Assembly: GCA_022818135.1 (NCBI GenBank)
Contig: JAFMSR010000015.1
Coordinates: 21,939,706-22,003,705 of the forward strand
Source: Saxidomus purpurata
Taxonomy: Eukaryota; Mollusca; Bivalvia; Venerida; Veneridae
DNA: 64,000 nt
Direction: 5' to 3'
In this document: positions 25,747 through 38,159 of the stretch, piece by piece
Layout of the letters: every line of letters begins with the position of its first letter
Numbering within the stretch: position 1 is the stretch's first letter
The notes under the pieces: generated by a model
What the model saw: only the letters and a program-made list of their open reading frames with translations
Database searches by the model: none
What the model was told of the DNA's origin: nothing
Made by a program: the position numbers and the translations under genes

Positions 25747-26704
25747 ACAGTGTCCTAGCGTACAGTAAGCCGAAACAGAAGTTGCTGATCTGTACCCTGA
25801 TGATCAGTTTGTTGTTGGCACAAATTGAGGCCACCACGGTGTAGATTTTGTATTGAAAGTTTATTTAAATCGTCTTTTTTGAAGGAGATATTTTTGGGGT
25901 AAGTGTACCAGTTATTTATACTTCTTTGTGATCATCTTTGCTTCAAGTAAGGTTTAGTATAGTTGCAATCGGCCTTCGTTCCCAGTTTGATCACTGTCAA
26001 ATTGACGAAACCGCCAGTCTGAAAGTTTGACTTTGTGTTCGCATATTTCATTGTATATATAGTTTCTGGTCTATAATTGTGCCGGCGTGGAAGAAAAAAA
26101 AAGTTTCTGACTCGTAGACTTTCTTGAATCGAGATTGAATGACTTGATGCAGAAAAAATGACTGTTTTGTTCCATCACTGGAAGTGACCTGACTGTACGC
26201 TTAGTGGCAACATTTCAATATAAGGTTTCAAAAAATTGATATTGAGAATTCTAATGAATAAAACCAAACATATGTTCGATTTACTAGAATCGAGTTTACA
26301 AACAACCTTACGCATTCATTGGTCACATTGCTTGGCCACATATGCCATTATTAGTGTTATAAATATCTTTGAAGATCTGTGTTTTGTCAAAATATTTTTA
26401 GATTTAATTTATGTTCTGTCATGATTTTTACGTTTCGAAAAGCCGCTATTGCAGTTGTTCTTCACTTTAAGTAATTTTTCATGTATATTGGGCCTGTTCA
26501 AGACAATTTGATATATGTCCGGGTTTGTAATGCATACTTACTATAGACGAGTGTTAGAAAACAACAATGCAATCTCAAACCGTCAGTCAGTAGGAATTCC
26601 AAGAGAAAAATGAGCTGTATGTAGATTAAATGCATGTTTTTATTTTAATTACATTTGCACTGTTAATAATGGTTTCCTGAAATGTGTTTTCTTAAATATT
26701 ACAG

Positions 26705-26797
26705 GTGTGTTCCATACATTATGTGGATGGGCAACCAACTAAGGACACCCGAATGCCATCTTTACATATGGTTTACTCTACAAAGGATCCAAACTAA
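26705..26797 (+). pseudogene. THAP-like zinc-finger exon, decayed
   Basis: After an 'atattacAG' acceptor the frame reads VCSIHYVDGQPTKD for the first 14 of 30 codons before a TAA. This resembles the C-terminal C-x2-H part of THAP DNA-binding fingers (CSxHFxxGxPT) found at the N-terminus of several DNA-transposon transposases. The conserved F is Y, and the N-terminal C-x2-C half was not found. It is probably the remnant of the host element's transposase. Confidence 0.45.
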
Positions 26798-28119
26798 CGC
26801 CAATGCAGACTGAAAATTGTGACTTTTCCCCATTGCAATGGGAGAATGATAAAACATTTATTGCTACACCACTGCCAAAATTACCAGTGTATTGCAGATT
26901 GATGCACAATGTTTTACAGAATTGTGAAATAATCAAATTGAGGCAGTAATGGTCGATAAGTGTACACATACAATTGACTAAGTTGCACTTGATCACTGTT
27001 ATTTCTATTGTAGATCTAAGTGGACAAGATACACCGGAACTCAGCTTTCTGTCAAAGAATTCAGTGCAGACAGCATTACAAACGATACTGACTTTTTAAT
27101 GGACGGAGCTTTTCTGTCTTCATGACACCGATTTCTACTCATTCTCTAAGTTTTGCCATATAAACTGAACGTGAAAGACCAGATTATGTTGGTATTAACC
27201 AGACGTCATTTATGGATATGGGACGGCGGTTTTCCATTTCAAAACCATTGGACTTTTGTGTACATGTACATACTGTCAATTTGTTGCAATTATGATTGTC
27301 GCCATGTTAAATTGTTAAGGCAGTGTACAGTATTCATAAGCACTGCTGGATAGGATAGGAAGAACACAACCACCTGACGATGTAAAACTTGATTTTATTT
27401 TATTATGCTCTTTATAAACCACCACTCATTTTTCACTGATTCAAAATTCCTCTGTTTGTACATGTAGAAACTAAATGAATGTCTCCTCATTTAAAGAGCG
27501 ATTAAAATCCATTAAACATTCAATAAAGTATGATGAAGCAAATATGCAGTGACACGGCAAATTTGAACTTTTTCTACAATTTGAGTGTTTCTGTTCATTT
27601 CTGATTCAGTGGTCTGCACTTGCAATGATTATACGGAACCTCATCTTTTATTTAATTCTGACGTCGGCTACCTAGCAACAGAATGACGTTAAGACGCCAC
27701 CTAGCGACACAGTCTGTGTTAGTTCTGTATCGTATGTTTTTCTTTATAACTCGGCTTCGAAATATCGTGAAATGAAAATTTAAAATGTGTTATTTAGAAG
27801 GTGATATTCTCTCTCGATTGGTATATTTCAATGTATAAAACTAACTTGTTTGTACATTTCGCTGGTAGACAAACGACGTCCAAACGTCATCAAGCGGACG
27901 TTTTTCGACGTACAAATGTACGCATAAATGTGAATATTAAGCCAATACTGTAGCGGGGAATACATTTGCTGACGACATATTTATAATAATACATTATAAG
28001 TTATCCTAGCTACTCTTAATCTTTTATAGCACATCGAATTTGATATGTCTTGCATGAAGTAGTTACAATATTTTTCAGGATTGTGCATGGGATTTTGTCA
28101 CAGTTTTGCATCAACTTGT
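26798..28119. other. Interior of the TIR element, no intact gene
   Basis: Only short frames are present. One possible terminal exon at about 27015-27100 after 'tctattgtAG' is too short to judge. Confidence 0.35.
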
Positions 28120-28594
28120 CACTCAATATTGATGCATCATTATCAGTAATTTTGTCTCTGGAATTTTATTTCTATAACCATATCATGGTCCAGCAACTTC
28201 GCAGCTCCTTCCCCCATGCCGGTACATATTGCTCGTCCAACGCCATGTATGCTTGCAGGTTATATGATGACGGATATATGATTGCAGCTTCGTCCGTTTC
28301 TCGAAAGACTTGTACAATGTCCTGTTTTACTATCATTATTGCTTAAACGCCAATCAATGCTAAGTAGTCTGTTCTTCGGACACCTGGTTGGCTTGCATGA
28401 TGTTTGCCAATTATACAACGAAGGAAAAGGTCACCCATTCATCTATTTCAACATAAGTGTAACCATACATAACTCTGAATGCCAGGATATGTTACTTTCG
28501 ACCAATTGATGAGGCAGTCCACATGGTCCTCGTATGTCATTTTCGACAAACGGTCATTCTTTACCAATGTAACATCTTCTGGAGGCAAACCTAA
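28120..28594 (-). pseudogene. Degenerate coding-like stretch, unrecognised
   Basis: On the minus strand, after a 'gtctttttAG' acceptor near 28594, ~46 codons read PPEDVTLVKNDRLSKM and onward to a stop. Further readable pieces follow after stops or frame changes, for example DIVQVFRETDEAAIIYPSS and YMALDEQYVPAWGKEL. This looks like a broken transposon gene. I do not recognise the family. Confidence 0.3.
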
Positions 28595-29014
28595 AAAGAC
28601 ACAAATGAAATTGTAAGCAATCACATAAAATCTATCTATTTTTGCTGTAAATAATAATAAAACTCAGAGAAAATATTAGCTGATAAGTTATGGGTCTAGC
28701 CAGTTCCTGCCAATATGGCGCCTGTCAATTATTGATTCACAATAGGTTCAAAGTAAAGACGTATCTAATGATTCGACAAAGTATAGTTCAGTTATTCCAG
28801 GGCCACTCGATTTTTTGAGCTCTTTTCTTGACACAAAATATCAGTGTGTCTAACGCTTACATTGATCGATTTTCAAATCGGCTTTTATTGTTCAAACTGG
28901 GTCCTAATGTAACCTTATATTATGACCCAGTTCAAAACTAGTATTTCATGCTTAATCTGTAGTAAGAATGCAAATACGGACCCGGACATACATTTTATCA
29001 TGCCATTACTATGA

Positions 29015-29409
29015 CACGACTACCTCCTAAACCCCCCCCCAAAACAACAACCCCTTTCCCAAATCAGTCGCACCTCAGAACACTTCTCCCTTGTTTAAAC
29101 CTATGGAAAAGTCAAAACTATTTTTCCCCCCCCCCTTCCCCCCCCCCAAAAAAAAAACCCCCAAAACCCCCAAAAAAAAAAAAAAAACCCCCCCCCCTGA
29201 AATTTTTATTTAATAATATTATCAAAACTCCCCCCATTATCCCCCACCACACCACACCCCAACAACCCCACAACAAAACAAAAAAAAAAAAAAAAAACAA
29301 CCCCCCCCCCCCTGTAAAAAAATGTTACATATATAAACAATTTTTAAAGATTTAATTAAAAAGTATTAAACATACTCCCCCCCCCCCTAACCCCCCCCCC
29401 CCCCCACCA

Positions 29410-29449
<40 letters not shown>

Positions 29450-29540
29450 CAACTAATAATAAAAATAAAAGATTCTTCTTAGTGACAAAATCAGAGTAAG
29501 GACAGGAAAAAAAAAAAAAAATATTATACACCTCCCCCAA
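29015..29540. repeat. C- and A-homopolymer-rich low-complexity tract
   Basis: Runs of C (up to ~29) and A (up to ~16) alternate throughout. The open frames here are poly-Pro, poly-Gly or poly-Lys artefacts. The composition suggests consensus or base-calling damage as much as real biology. Confidence 0.75.
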
Positions 29541-29659
29541 ATTTCACAAAGATAATTAATCAAAATAAGCATTGTTTAATCTAATTGCATAGTAAAAAGC
29601 ATTTTTTTTTAAATTTTTGGAAAATTTTAATTTTTTTTTTGATTTTTTTTTTGAAGTTC

Positions 29660-30300
29660 AAATGATGAACTTGAAGAAATTAATGACAGAATGAATTTGA
29701 AGCCAATACTGGTCTTGATCCATCAATCTTTGATGAGGAATTGATGAAAAAAACATTCAACGTCACAAAGTTATTGACTGATTCTCAGGTGTCCGAGTAT
29801 TCGAAGACTCCTGTTTCAACTGAATGTCTTCAAATTCCTGAAATGCTACTGAATGTTCTCAAGCCGCATCTGTTCAATCTCCTCAAATTGATGAAAATCA
29901 CAGTGCTGTGCCTGTCCTTACTGATGTTGCCTCTGAAAATATCAACAAAGGCTTTAGATGGTTGATATGGACTCGGTTAAGGCTTTTAACGAGTCGGAAA
30001 AAATCAACACACAAAACGCAAAACTAATCAACATATAAACAGGCTTAAAACTTTTTCTCAAACTGAAAAATGAAACCGGAGTTCCATACCACCCAATGAC
30101 TGAGCTGGATGAGCTTCTTGCATTGTTCCTCTTCCCCCCCCTCCATTAAGAAAGAAGATGCAACTAGACTATGAGCCGAGTAGCTTAAGAGGGTAAATAT
30201 CAACATTTGACAGAGTTCTCCAGGAAAATGGTACCAATTACCATTGCCAAAAGTTCAAGACAAGGATTTCCCTAACAATGACTAAATCGGTAATTACAAT
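29660..30300 (+). pseudogene. Crypton-like tyrosine-recombinase N-terminal relic
   Basis: Broken pieces read in order: an acidic stretch ending in MDSVKAFNESEKINTQNAK (from 29967); then LKLKNETGVPYHP and ELDELLALF (to about 30126); then, after a frameshift at a C run, DYEPSSLRG (30167-30193) and ISTFDRVLQENG. The order (linker, ELDELLA-x-F, YEPSSLRG, then a helix with R-x-L) matches the core-binding region of Crypton-derived proteins such as the KIAA1958/QRICH1 (DUF3504) group. Several in-frame stops make it a pseudogene. Confidence 0.55.
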
Positions 30301-30603
30301 TTATTAAGTCTATAATCTTTTTGAAATTTAATAAATCAAGCAAAAATTGACGCTTCAAGATACATGTATTTCATCATTATAAACTAGATATTTAATTTCC
30401 CATTTGTTTTGCTTATTAATTAAAAAATTATTTTTTCCCATATTAATTTTTGCTTATCAATCATTTTTAAATTTATCTACAAATAATAATTATATAAATC
30501 AGTTATTTTTCAAACAAGAAAATGATTAGTATATAAATTTCAGGCAAAAACAAAAATAAAAAAGCGTAAGGCACGCTGCCCAATCAATAACAGATGAAGA
30601 GAT

Positions 30604-30824
<221 letters not shown>

Positions 30825-31626
30825 TTTTTTATACTTCTGCACAACTAACGATTGTGTACAGTTGCAATTAGGCATACAGGAAGTCTACGAGTGAGAAAAA
30901 ATATTTTTTTCTTCCACGCCGGCACAATTATAGACCAGAAACTATATATACGATGAAATATGCGAACATGAAGTCAAACTTTCTCTCAGACTGGCGGTTT
31001 CGTCAATTTGACAGTGATCAAACTGGGAACGAAGGCCGATTGCAACTATACTACACCTTACTTGAAGCAAAGATGATCACAATAAAAGTATAAATAACTG
31101 GTACACTCACCCCAAAAATATCTCCTTCAAAAAAGACGATTTAAATAAACTTTCAATACAAAATCTAGACCGTGGTGGCCTCAATTTGTGCCAACAACTA
31201 ACTGATCATCAGCGTACAGATCAGCAATTCCGTTTCGGCTTACTGTACGCAAGGACACTGTGATGATTGGTAATAAATGTGGCCTCTAGAGGGTTTGCAA
31301 GGATTTTGTTTTGACCATGTGAGCTAGTGCAAAACTTCGAGCACGTTTAAAGGATGGTCGGCCATTTTGTGCAATGGTGATCAGTGCTTGTTTTAGTTGC
31401 CCTTCAAAATATGTTCAAGATTGAAACTTTTAACGTATTTGATGTTTTGAAAACATTTACACCGAGTTATTTCACTTATTGACATAAATAAATGACGTTA
31501 AACGTGACATAAAAGGTGAAGGATAGTCAAAAACAACAGATCTCTCTATACTCATTGGAAATAAAATTCATATACGTATTTATATATTTGGTTTAAACAA
31601 TATTTATTCGTATTTTAATTCTGCAT

Positions 31627-31728
31627 ATATTGACGAATGCATCTCGGATATCTGCATATATGGCGTTTGTATTGACGGGGCCAACTGTAGCTGCTTTAAC
31701 GGTTACACAGGCAGCAGATGTCAAGATG
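31627..31728 (+). pseudogene. EGF exon of copy C, splice acceptor lost
   Basis: The frame DIDECISDICIYGVCIDG...[15 protein letters not shown] is still open and ends at a normal donor (G|GTAAAG). Compared with copy B exon 62749-62859 it lacks 9 bp in frame. The acceptor CAG|AT has become CAT|AT, so the exon cannot be spliced normally. It is a gene fragment. Confidence 0.75.
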
Positions 31729-32914
31729 GTAAAGTTACCTCACTTGCTCTAATCGAAATTTTTAAGTGATTTTGTCGTCATTCAGCGAACAAGTATTTTT
31801 TTGTAAGTTAAAAAAGACAATTGTAATGTGAACATAAACAAATTACATTATGCACTGTGTACTTGACAAACCATAACAAATCGAGAACAAACATTTGTTT
31901 GTCTATTTAAATGTTTTCTATGCGTTTTTGTCTGCACAGAAAAATATTCACGATGGTTAGAGCAGGACAAATTACTGTACGCGGAATAGTTTCATACCAC
32001 ATTAGTTGTAATAATTGTTTCCATTATCTGCAGTTAGTCAGCACTTTTGAATTTCATCTTTATTCATACTCCTTACTTATTCTTCTAATTTCTAAAATAT
32101 CATTAATTTCATCCTGGTTCATGCAATATCCAGTAAAAGTTTTATATCTTGTTTTAAAAATATATGTATTGTTACGTTCGAATGCGAAGTAATTAAATAA
32201 CGAGTGCGTAGCACAAGTGATTTAATTTTTCGCATCAGAACAACTGACTGTATTTTATTCAACTATAAAATGCATTTGTACAGGGACACATTACTATTTC
32301 TTAATCATCGAGTTTAATCGCTCGTACTAGTTGTACACTTGCCCAACAAAGTATATACATGTACTACAATCACTGTTGCACAAGTTTTATTGTTAGATTA
32401 ATGTTTAATTGACACTTTTACCCTTGAGCTGGACACAGTTTTAAGTGCCTAAAATCTAATAGGCTGTTGATTTTAGTGCTTCACCACGTAAACTCAAAAC
32501 ACGTAATATGTTGTTTGCCTCATATAAATCTAAAGTTTGAAGAGACTAAATAGAGTAGAAACCTTTAGGAGGGGTCGATAGCGACAGACTGTGTATATAT
32601 GTTGCTTAAATTTCTCTTTTTAGACTGTTTGTCCTTCATTTAGACTTTATTTACAACTGTTTTTTACTAAAACACGCCTGTCTTGTTGGTGTTGTAAGTA
32701 TGCTTAATCAAAGCGCTGAAGGCACTGAATTTCATTATGTATACACAATACAGAAATTCTTCATCCTTTTTGCAAATAAGTGACATTATAGTTACAAGCT
32801 TTCTTCCATTAAGCGCTAAATGATACATGTACTACAACGCGCAATAAAATAAGAGTCACTAACTCTCGTGCTAGTATATAAATTTTGATAGTTCATGACG
32901 ACCGTAGGATTTCT

Positions 32915-33045
32915 CCTCAGGTGAAACTGCCACATACACAGATGGGTGGGAAACACTGAGAAGTGTTTAGGACATGTCAAGTGCCACACCCGGGTTTCGA
33001 TTAGTAGTCTACAGCGTTAACCACTCGACCACCGCGCCACTTTAA
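32915..33045 (-). mobile_element. tRNA-derived SINE in copy C
   Basis: On the minus strand it reads 'gcgcggtggtcgagtggtta' as A-box head, then the 'aacacttctcagtgtttccc' body and 'cacctgaggagaaat'. It occupies the position of SINEs 43262-43400 (A) and 63345-63475 (B). Confidence 0.65.
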
Positions 33046-33080
33046 ATACTATATAAACAACGATGGCAAGTCTACATTTA

Positions 33081-35012
33081 TGCTCGAAGTCGTACTTATA
33101 TTTTGAAGTAATTGCTGGTAAATCATTATAAAAAGGGAAACATGTTTAAAAATAAGTCCTAGGAGGTCTTCTGATATCTTAAGTATCTCAAGCTTCTTCT
33201 TCGGTGTAGCATCACGAAAATACGTCTATGGGAAGCCCATGTCACATATTGTACTAATTTTGAAGTACGCTTACATTTTAATTAGAAAATAAAAACCTTT
33301 TTTGCACTGGCCGAGCTGTATAGCCACATAATATCCTCGACATTTTCTTTTGTAGCCCATATCTTATTTCTCATTTTAAACAGTTTTTAAATAACGGACA
33401 CAGTTTTCATAAACTGCTGTAACACTTGCAAGTTTCTTTTGATCAAAGGTTCAGAAATTGTCGGGACAGTAAAACACGAGTCTTATTCTCTTCAGTCAAT
33501 ATATGTCTGATCCCTCATATTGAAATTTTCTTAACATTTACAAAATACAACGGAGAATAAAATGAACCTTGGAAAGTTAAGCGTCTATTGTACTTTCTAT
33601 GTAATTGTCCACTGTGTGTCCTACGACTTTTTCTTCTCCCGAAACGAAGTTTAAGGGGTTATATAGGAGTCACCCGGTGGTTGGTCGGTCGGTCGGTCGG
33701 TCGGTCCGTTGCCGAGCATAACTTGAAAACTACTGGTTTGAGTTCAATACAAATTCATACAATGGTCAAGCACATTAAGAGGAAGTGCAGTGCTTTAAAA
33801 ACCATAACTTCATCTTTACTAATTAAAGTGATATTACCGTTCAAAGTGACCATCAAAATTTTAAATACAACATTAATCAGTGATTTATAATCCTAGAATA
33901 ATTAACATTGCAATAGTTATAACCCAGAATAACGATCTGTATAACAGTTTCATTCACATTGAATATAGAGGCAATCTGTAAAAATCTTTTTGACTATCCT
34001 AGTCAAAAATAAAAAATCCACACTTTCGGTTATGTATATCTTAATTTGTATTTGTCAATAACAGATATAACTTGGTAAAACTTATTTCTTATATGTTTTT
34101 AAAGTATCCACTGTGTTTTGAGCATAATTCTTAACTATAAACCAATGTGACCATTTTGAAGGGTAATATAAATTTAAAGAGTAATTGCCCTTTTTTTTTC
34201 CTTACACGGAGCATAGCTTAAAAACTACAGGTTGGATTTCAATAAAACTTCATACAATGGTCAAGCAAAATGAAAGGAAGTGCAATGTACAAGAACTATA
34301 TCTTGTTTACTTTGCCTTGGGCATTGTCAACTTCTGATGTCTAGCCTTTGGGGAAAACGTTTAATTATCACTGCATTTAGAACATCCCTCGAATAATAGA
34401 GTGGTTGTTTGAGGCATCGCTGATTCAAAATTAGTTAGCACGGTCTTTAACTGATTCATATAACATTTCATTTCAACCAAAGACTATCAAATGCTTCCCT
34501 CTCTTTAATACTTGGTGTTATTTTTCCCTCTCGAATTTGCTGTTATCAATTACATTTAGTAAAATACACATGTAAATATACACGCATTATATATTTGATA
34601 TACTATTATTTATCTACCTTCACTAATTCATCATATGACACATAATATGAAAACATTACAGCAATTACAAATGACGCTTATGTACAAAAACAGTAACATT
34701 TGCTATGTATAGTTTCTTCGGATTTATATATAAATATACTGTATAATAACATGGAACACCATGTTCTCAACCTTACCTCAGAACTAATTAGGTTCATTGC
34801 TTGAATGTATGCCTAAAGTTTTTAGGCCTATATGCTTTGTTGCATAACATTAGCTTAAATTTAAATGCCAAACACTTAAGACTGAAACACTATTCGGTGC
34901 TTAGTATAGATATGTCACAAATCTTCGTCTAAAAGAGTTTCATAGATAAAATGTCAACCTCTTCTGATCTGTTTATTATATAAATAAATGAAATATCAAG
35001 TTTTGGTGGATT
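33081..35012. other. Non-coding with dispersed repeats
   Basis: A (GGTC)n microsatellite lies at about 33680-33707, within a repeat containing 'taacttgaaaactactggtttga'. A related stretch is at 34205-34300 ('agcttaaaaactacaggttgga'). No exons seen. Confidence 0.45.
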
Positions 35013-35018
35013 TTTATT
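35013..35018 (-). promoter_or_regulatory. Candidate poly(A) signal of EGF gene copy A
   Basis: AATAAA on the minus strand, about 165 bases after the TAA stop at 35182. Confidence 0.5.
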
Positions 35019-35181
35019 TGAGGTCTCTACATCTGGTACATTTGTATATTATTTTTGTCGATCATACGTTTCACTGATAAAACATTACGTCCATGTACTA
35101 AAGGAATGTGTACTATGAAGCTCTTCAACTGCTATACAGGTGTTTCACTGATAAAATGTAAATTCACTGTGGTCCTATTTC

Positions 35182-35328
35182 TTAAACACCCACGAATGTG
35201 ATATTATGTAGGTCTATATCCGGTATATCATATGGACTAATACTGATCTGTTTTGCTGTCGCAGGGTCTGTGGGATGGGTGTACTCAAGCACCTCTGTGT
35301 CATCAAGCAATATCTGAAGATAGAGGAT
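35182..35328 (-). CDS. EGF membrane protein copy A, exon 9 (last)
   Basis: After the acceptor 'ctcttctgtcAG' the frame runs 48 codons to TAA. It begins ILYLQILLDDTEVLEYTHP and ends HNITFVGV. A second acceptor 12 bases further in ('ctatcttcAG') is also phase 0, so the start may be 35316. Phase 0 fits exon 8. An N-linked glycosylation site (NIT) is present. This completes the unrecognised C-terminal region. Confidence 0.65.
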   Translation of the reverse strand: MLYLQILLDDTEVLEYTHPTDPATAKQISISPYDIPDIDLHNITFVGV

Positions 35329-36110
35329 CTGACAGAAGAGTACTGTAAAAATGTCATATCAATTAAAAATGTTCTTCCATACTGGTTTGGGTACGAAAGG
35401 ACAGCAAAAATAAGATCAACGTATGGCATCTTTTGACATACCAGAAAATGTTAATTCGCTTGTAGCGCCACAATAACTGTAGTACCGACGTCGATGAAAA
35501 GAAAATTCTAACATAACTCTCGTACCAGAAATTTCAGTCTCTTTAAATGCTTTAAGTGTCATTACAAACTATCTTTAATGAGTAATTACAGCACATTATA
35601 AAACACAGGTGTTTGCTCTTTATTTCATTGCCGATATTAAGTTATGCATTTTGCATGATATATATTGTTACTTTGGCATAATTGTAAATATGTAATTTAC
35701 ATTTTGCTTTTAATATATTTTCATTATGAAAATATTATTGTTATCATTATCATTGTTATTATCATTCATTCTCACTAAATCATGAATAAAATAATTGTTC
35801 AAATTAACAAAAACTGTTTTCAAACGGTACGTTTCCTTCAAAGTAAATAATCTTTGCAGCTAAATTGTAAAGCATAATAAAGTAAGAGGTTGGATCTCCT
35901 GTTGGCAGCATGAGAGATACCTGATGTACTACATACATGTAATGAATGTAGCTGGCCCTTTCTCCTGTACTTGACTGATTTGATACTATACTGTGTCTCG
36001 AGAATGTCTAGTATAAGTTGAAAATATCGTATCCATAAATAGAGCTAAAACTGACTTACTGTTCTTTTACCCTAAGCATAAATGAATGTATCAACAAAAA
36101 AAAGTGTTAC

Positions 36111-36342
36111 CTGCATTACGTCTGCTTGTGGAACAAAAGTAAATTTATGAGCATTTCCATCTGCTAATGCAGTTTTCCTTAAGAACAGTTTGTTGGCCCA
36201 CCCAGCAGTCCAGATTTTAAAATAAGCAGAAGCGATACCATTCCATTGTCGCTCAATTTGAATGTAAACCATAATCACTTCATGATCACCAGTGTAGGTG
36301 TGAAAACTGAACTCTGTGGTATCCACCATCATTATTGCGAAT
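36111..36342 (-). CDS. EGF membrane protein copy A, exon 8
   Basis: The acceptor 'cttattatacAG' and donor 'ATGCAG|GTAAC' bound 77 codons, with phase 2 in and phase 0 out. The peptide alternates hydrophobic residues in a beta-like pattern (FAIMMVDTTEFSFHTYTGD, EVIMVYIQIERQWNG, AYFKIWTAGWANKLFL). It carries no cysteine and four tryptophan-containing or aromatic clusters. It is the core of the C-terminal domain, which I do not match to any known fold by eye. Confidence 0.7.
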
Positions 36343-37081
36343 CTGTATAATAAGACTTGAGACATTAATGTGTTAAGAAATTTGTTGTTATAACACGATC
36401 ACTGACATACTGTTAGTGGAATGTATTACATTAGTTTGAGATGTTCGATCATGGACTTTTCTTTTTCATAACTGTGTGAATCTTCACCAGCTCTACACAA
36501 ACTGTAATTGACATCGTAAAAACTAACCGTGTAGTTTCAGAACATAGTTGCACACACAACAGATTTGTTTTACTTTCAAAGCAACTTCCATACGCCTAGG
36601 CGGGAACAGCATTGTTCCTCACACTAAATACATATTCTTCAAATACACAAATGCACATCAATAACAGCAAGATGTTATTTCACATTCTTATTCTAATATG
36701 ACTTAGTTAACCCATTCGTCTATGCACAAAAAAGGAAATCAATCGTTTTCTATGATAAGCAAAGATTTTATCTTATGTGACGCCATATTGTGCCGTATTA
36801 CATACTAGTCAATATAGGCGTAAAAGATAATATAGTGTATATATCGTTTGATTTTTGGGTTGTGTGTTCATGTTAACATGCTATGATATAAATTTAACCG
36901 TATCAAGTCGTCTTATAAACATCGACCTTTAATCACATGCTCAGTTACAAACCACTCAAGCCAAAGACCCTTTGTGGATTACTAGTAAAACTGCGCATCA
37001 GAACTTCAAAGCGTCGTTTATTAGACGATAAACAGCGCTTGGACAGATACTACTTCACTGTTAAAAGCAAACGATTCTTAC

Positions 37082-37185
37082 CCCTTCCAGCTGACCCCCT
37101 GTGGAACAGAAATATACAAGTTCACGCTGCCACTGACACCAAATGTTCCAGGGAGGAGCCACTGGAATCTGCTTTTTATCTTGAG
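37082..37185 (-). CDS. EGF membrane protein copy A, exon 7
   Basis: The acceptor 'cttgttcttcAG' and donor 'aaggg|GTAAGA' bound 34 codons plus 2 bases, phase 0 in and 2 out. This exactly bridges exon 6 (phase 0 out) and exon 8 (phase 2 in). It reads LKIKSRFQWLLPGTFGV, then SVNLYISVPQGVSW. The open plus-strand frame at 36937-37287 over the same DNA is a shadow. Confidence 0.7.
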
Positions 37186-38159
37186 CTGAAGAACAAGGTA
37201 TCCGAAATTAAAGAAGATATATTATCGATGTGTGGATTGATAGAAATTCACTGGAGTGCGCCTATGTCTGTATCTGTGAAAACCTAGGTAATTACAAGAC
37301 TAACAGTGCTAAATCGAAAACCGGTACAGTATTAATAGGAGTAAACTATAGATAGATATACTTAAATTAGCCATCGGTTATTGTTATTATAGTCAGCACA
37401 TATAGACAGATTTTGGGTAGCGATGAAGCCTGGGCGAGAACAAGAGTTATGACGGCATCGTGTTTACGCAAGGGTTACGTGATTCGGTAAAAGCACATGA
37501 TTTATGAAGGATTAACCCAATTACCGACTGATTTCATAAGAATGCTACAGATCTAGCCATAAAAGATCCGACTCACGGAGCTTTTATGATTCTTATCGAA
37601 TAGGGAATGGACGCAGCCTTTCTTTAATCGTTTGCTTTTCTTCTTTGTTGTAGAGTCTCTGAGATAAATCCAACAGCCTTTTCACACCTGCCATAGTCAG
37701 TAACGATGAGTACATATTATATTCGGTCAACATTAAAATGTTAAAAAAAAAAAACATTTTATAAATCGAATAGTGTTAACACAACATTAATTTCCACAAT
37801 GCTTTTTTTAAATGAATTACGTCATTAAACGTACAAAGAATCATCATAAATAGAACATAAGCAGTGCAGTAACAGCACAGAAAGTTGAGGTTTGAATAAG
37901 TTCATTTGATCTTTATTCTTTTATTGATTAACTTTATAATTTCATATAAATTGTTTTGCAGCAGTTCGTTTTTAATCTAAAGACCTGTGTTAGACATGAC
38001 TATTTACATCTTTTGTAAAACACCATAAATTTAAATGTCTTTGATAACGTAGGTTTGGTCAAGATGAGGACTTGATATGTCAGGTCAAGGAAAGGGTGGC
38101 GCGTGCCGGTTATATACATGTACCTCGATATGTAACCTGTGTCTAGTAGTACAGGTACG

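Larger units (their letters stand above)
31262..33080 (+). repeat. Third, partial copy (C) of the EGF-gene intron segment
   Basis: This segment parallels 61200-63490 of copy B in the same orientation. It has a ~137-bp unit remnant, then 'accgagttatttc.cttatt', an EGF exon, 'gattttgtcgtcattca.cgaacaag', 'cattaagcgct.aatgata', a SINE at the same place, and 'aagtctacattta'. About 1.3 kb present in B between 61400 and 62690 is missing, so it is deleted and more diverged than A or B. Confidence 0.75.
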
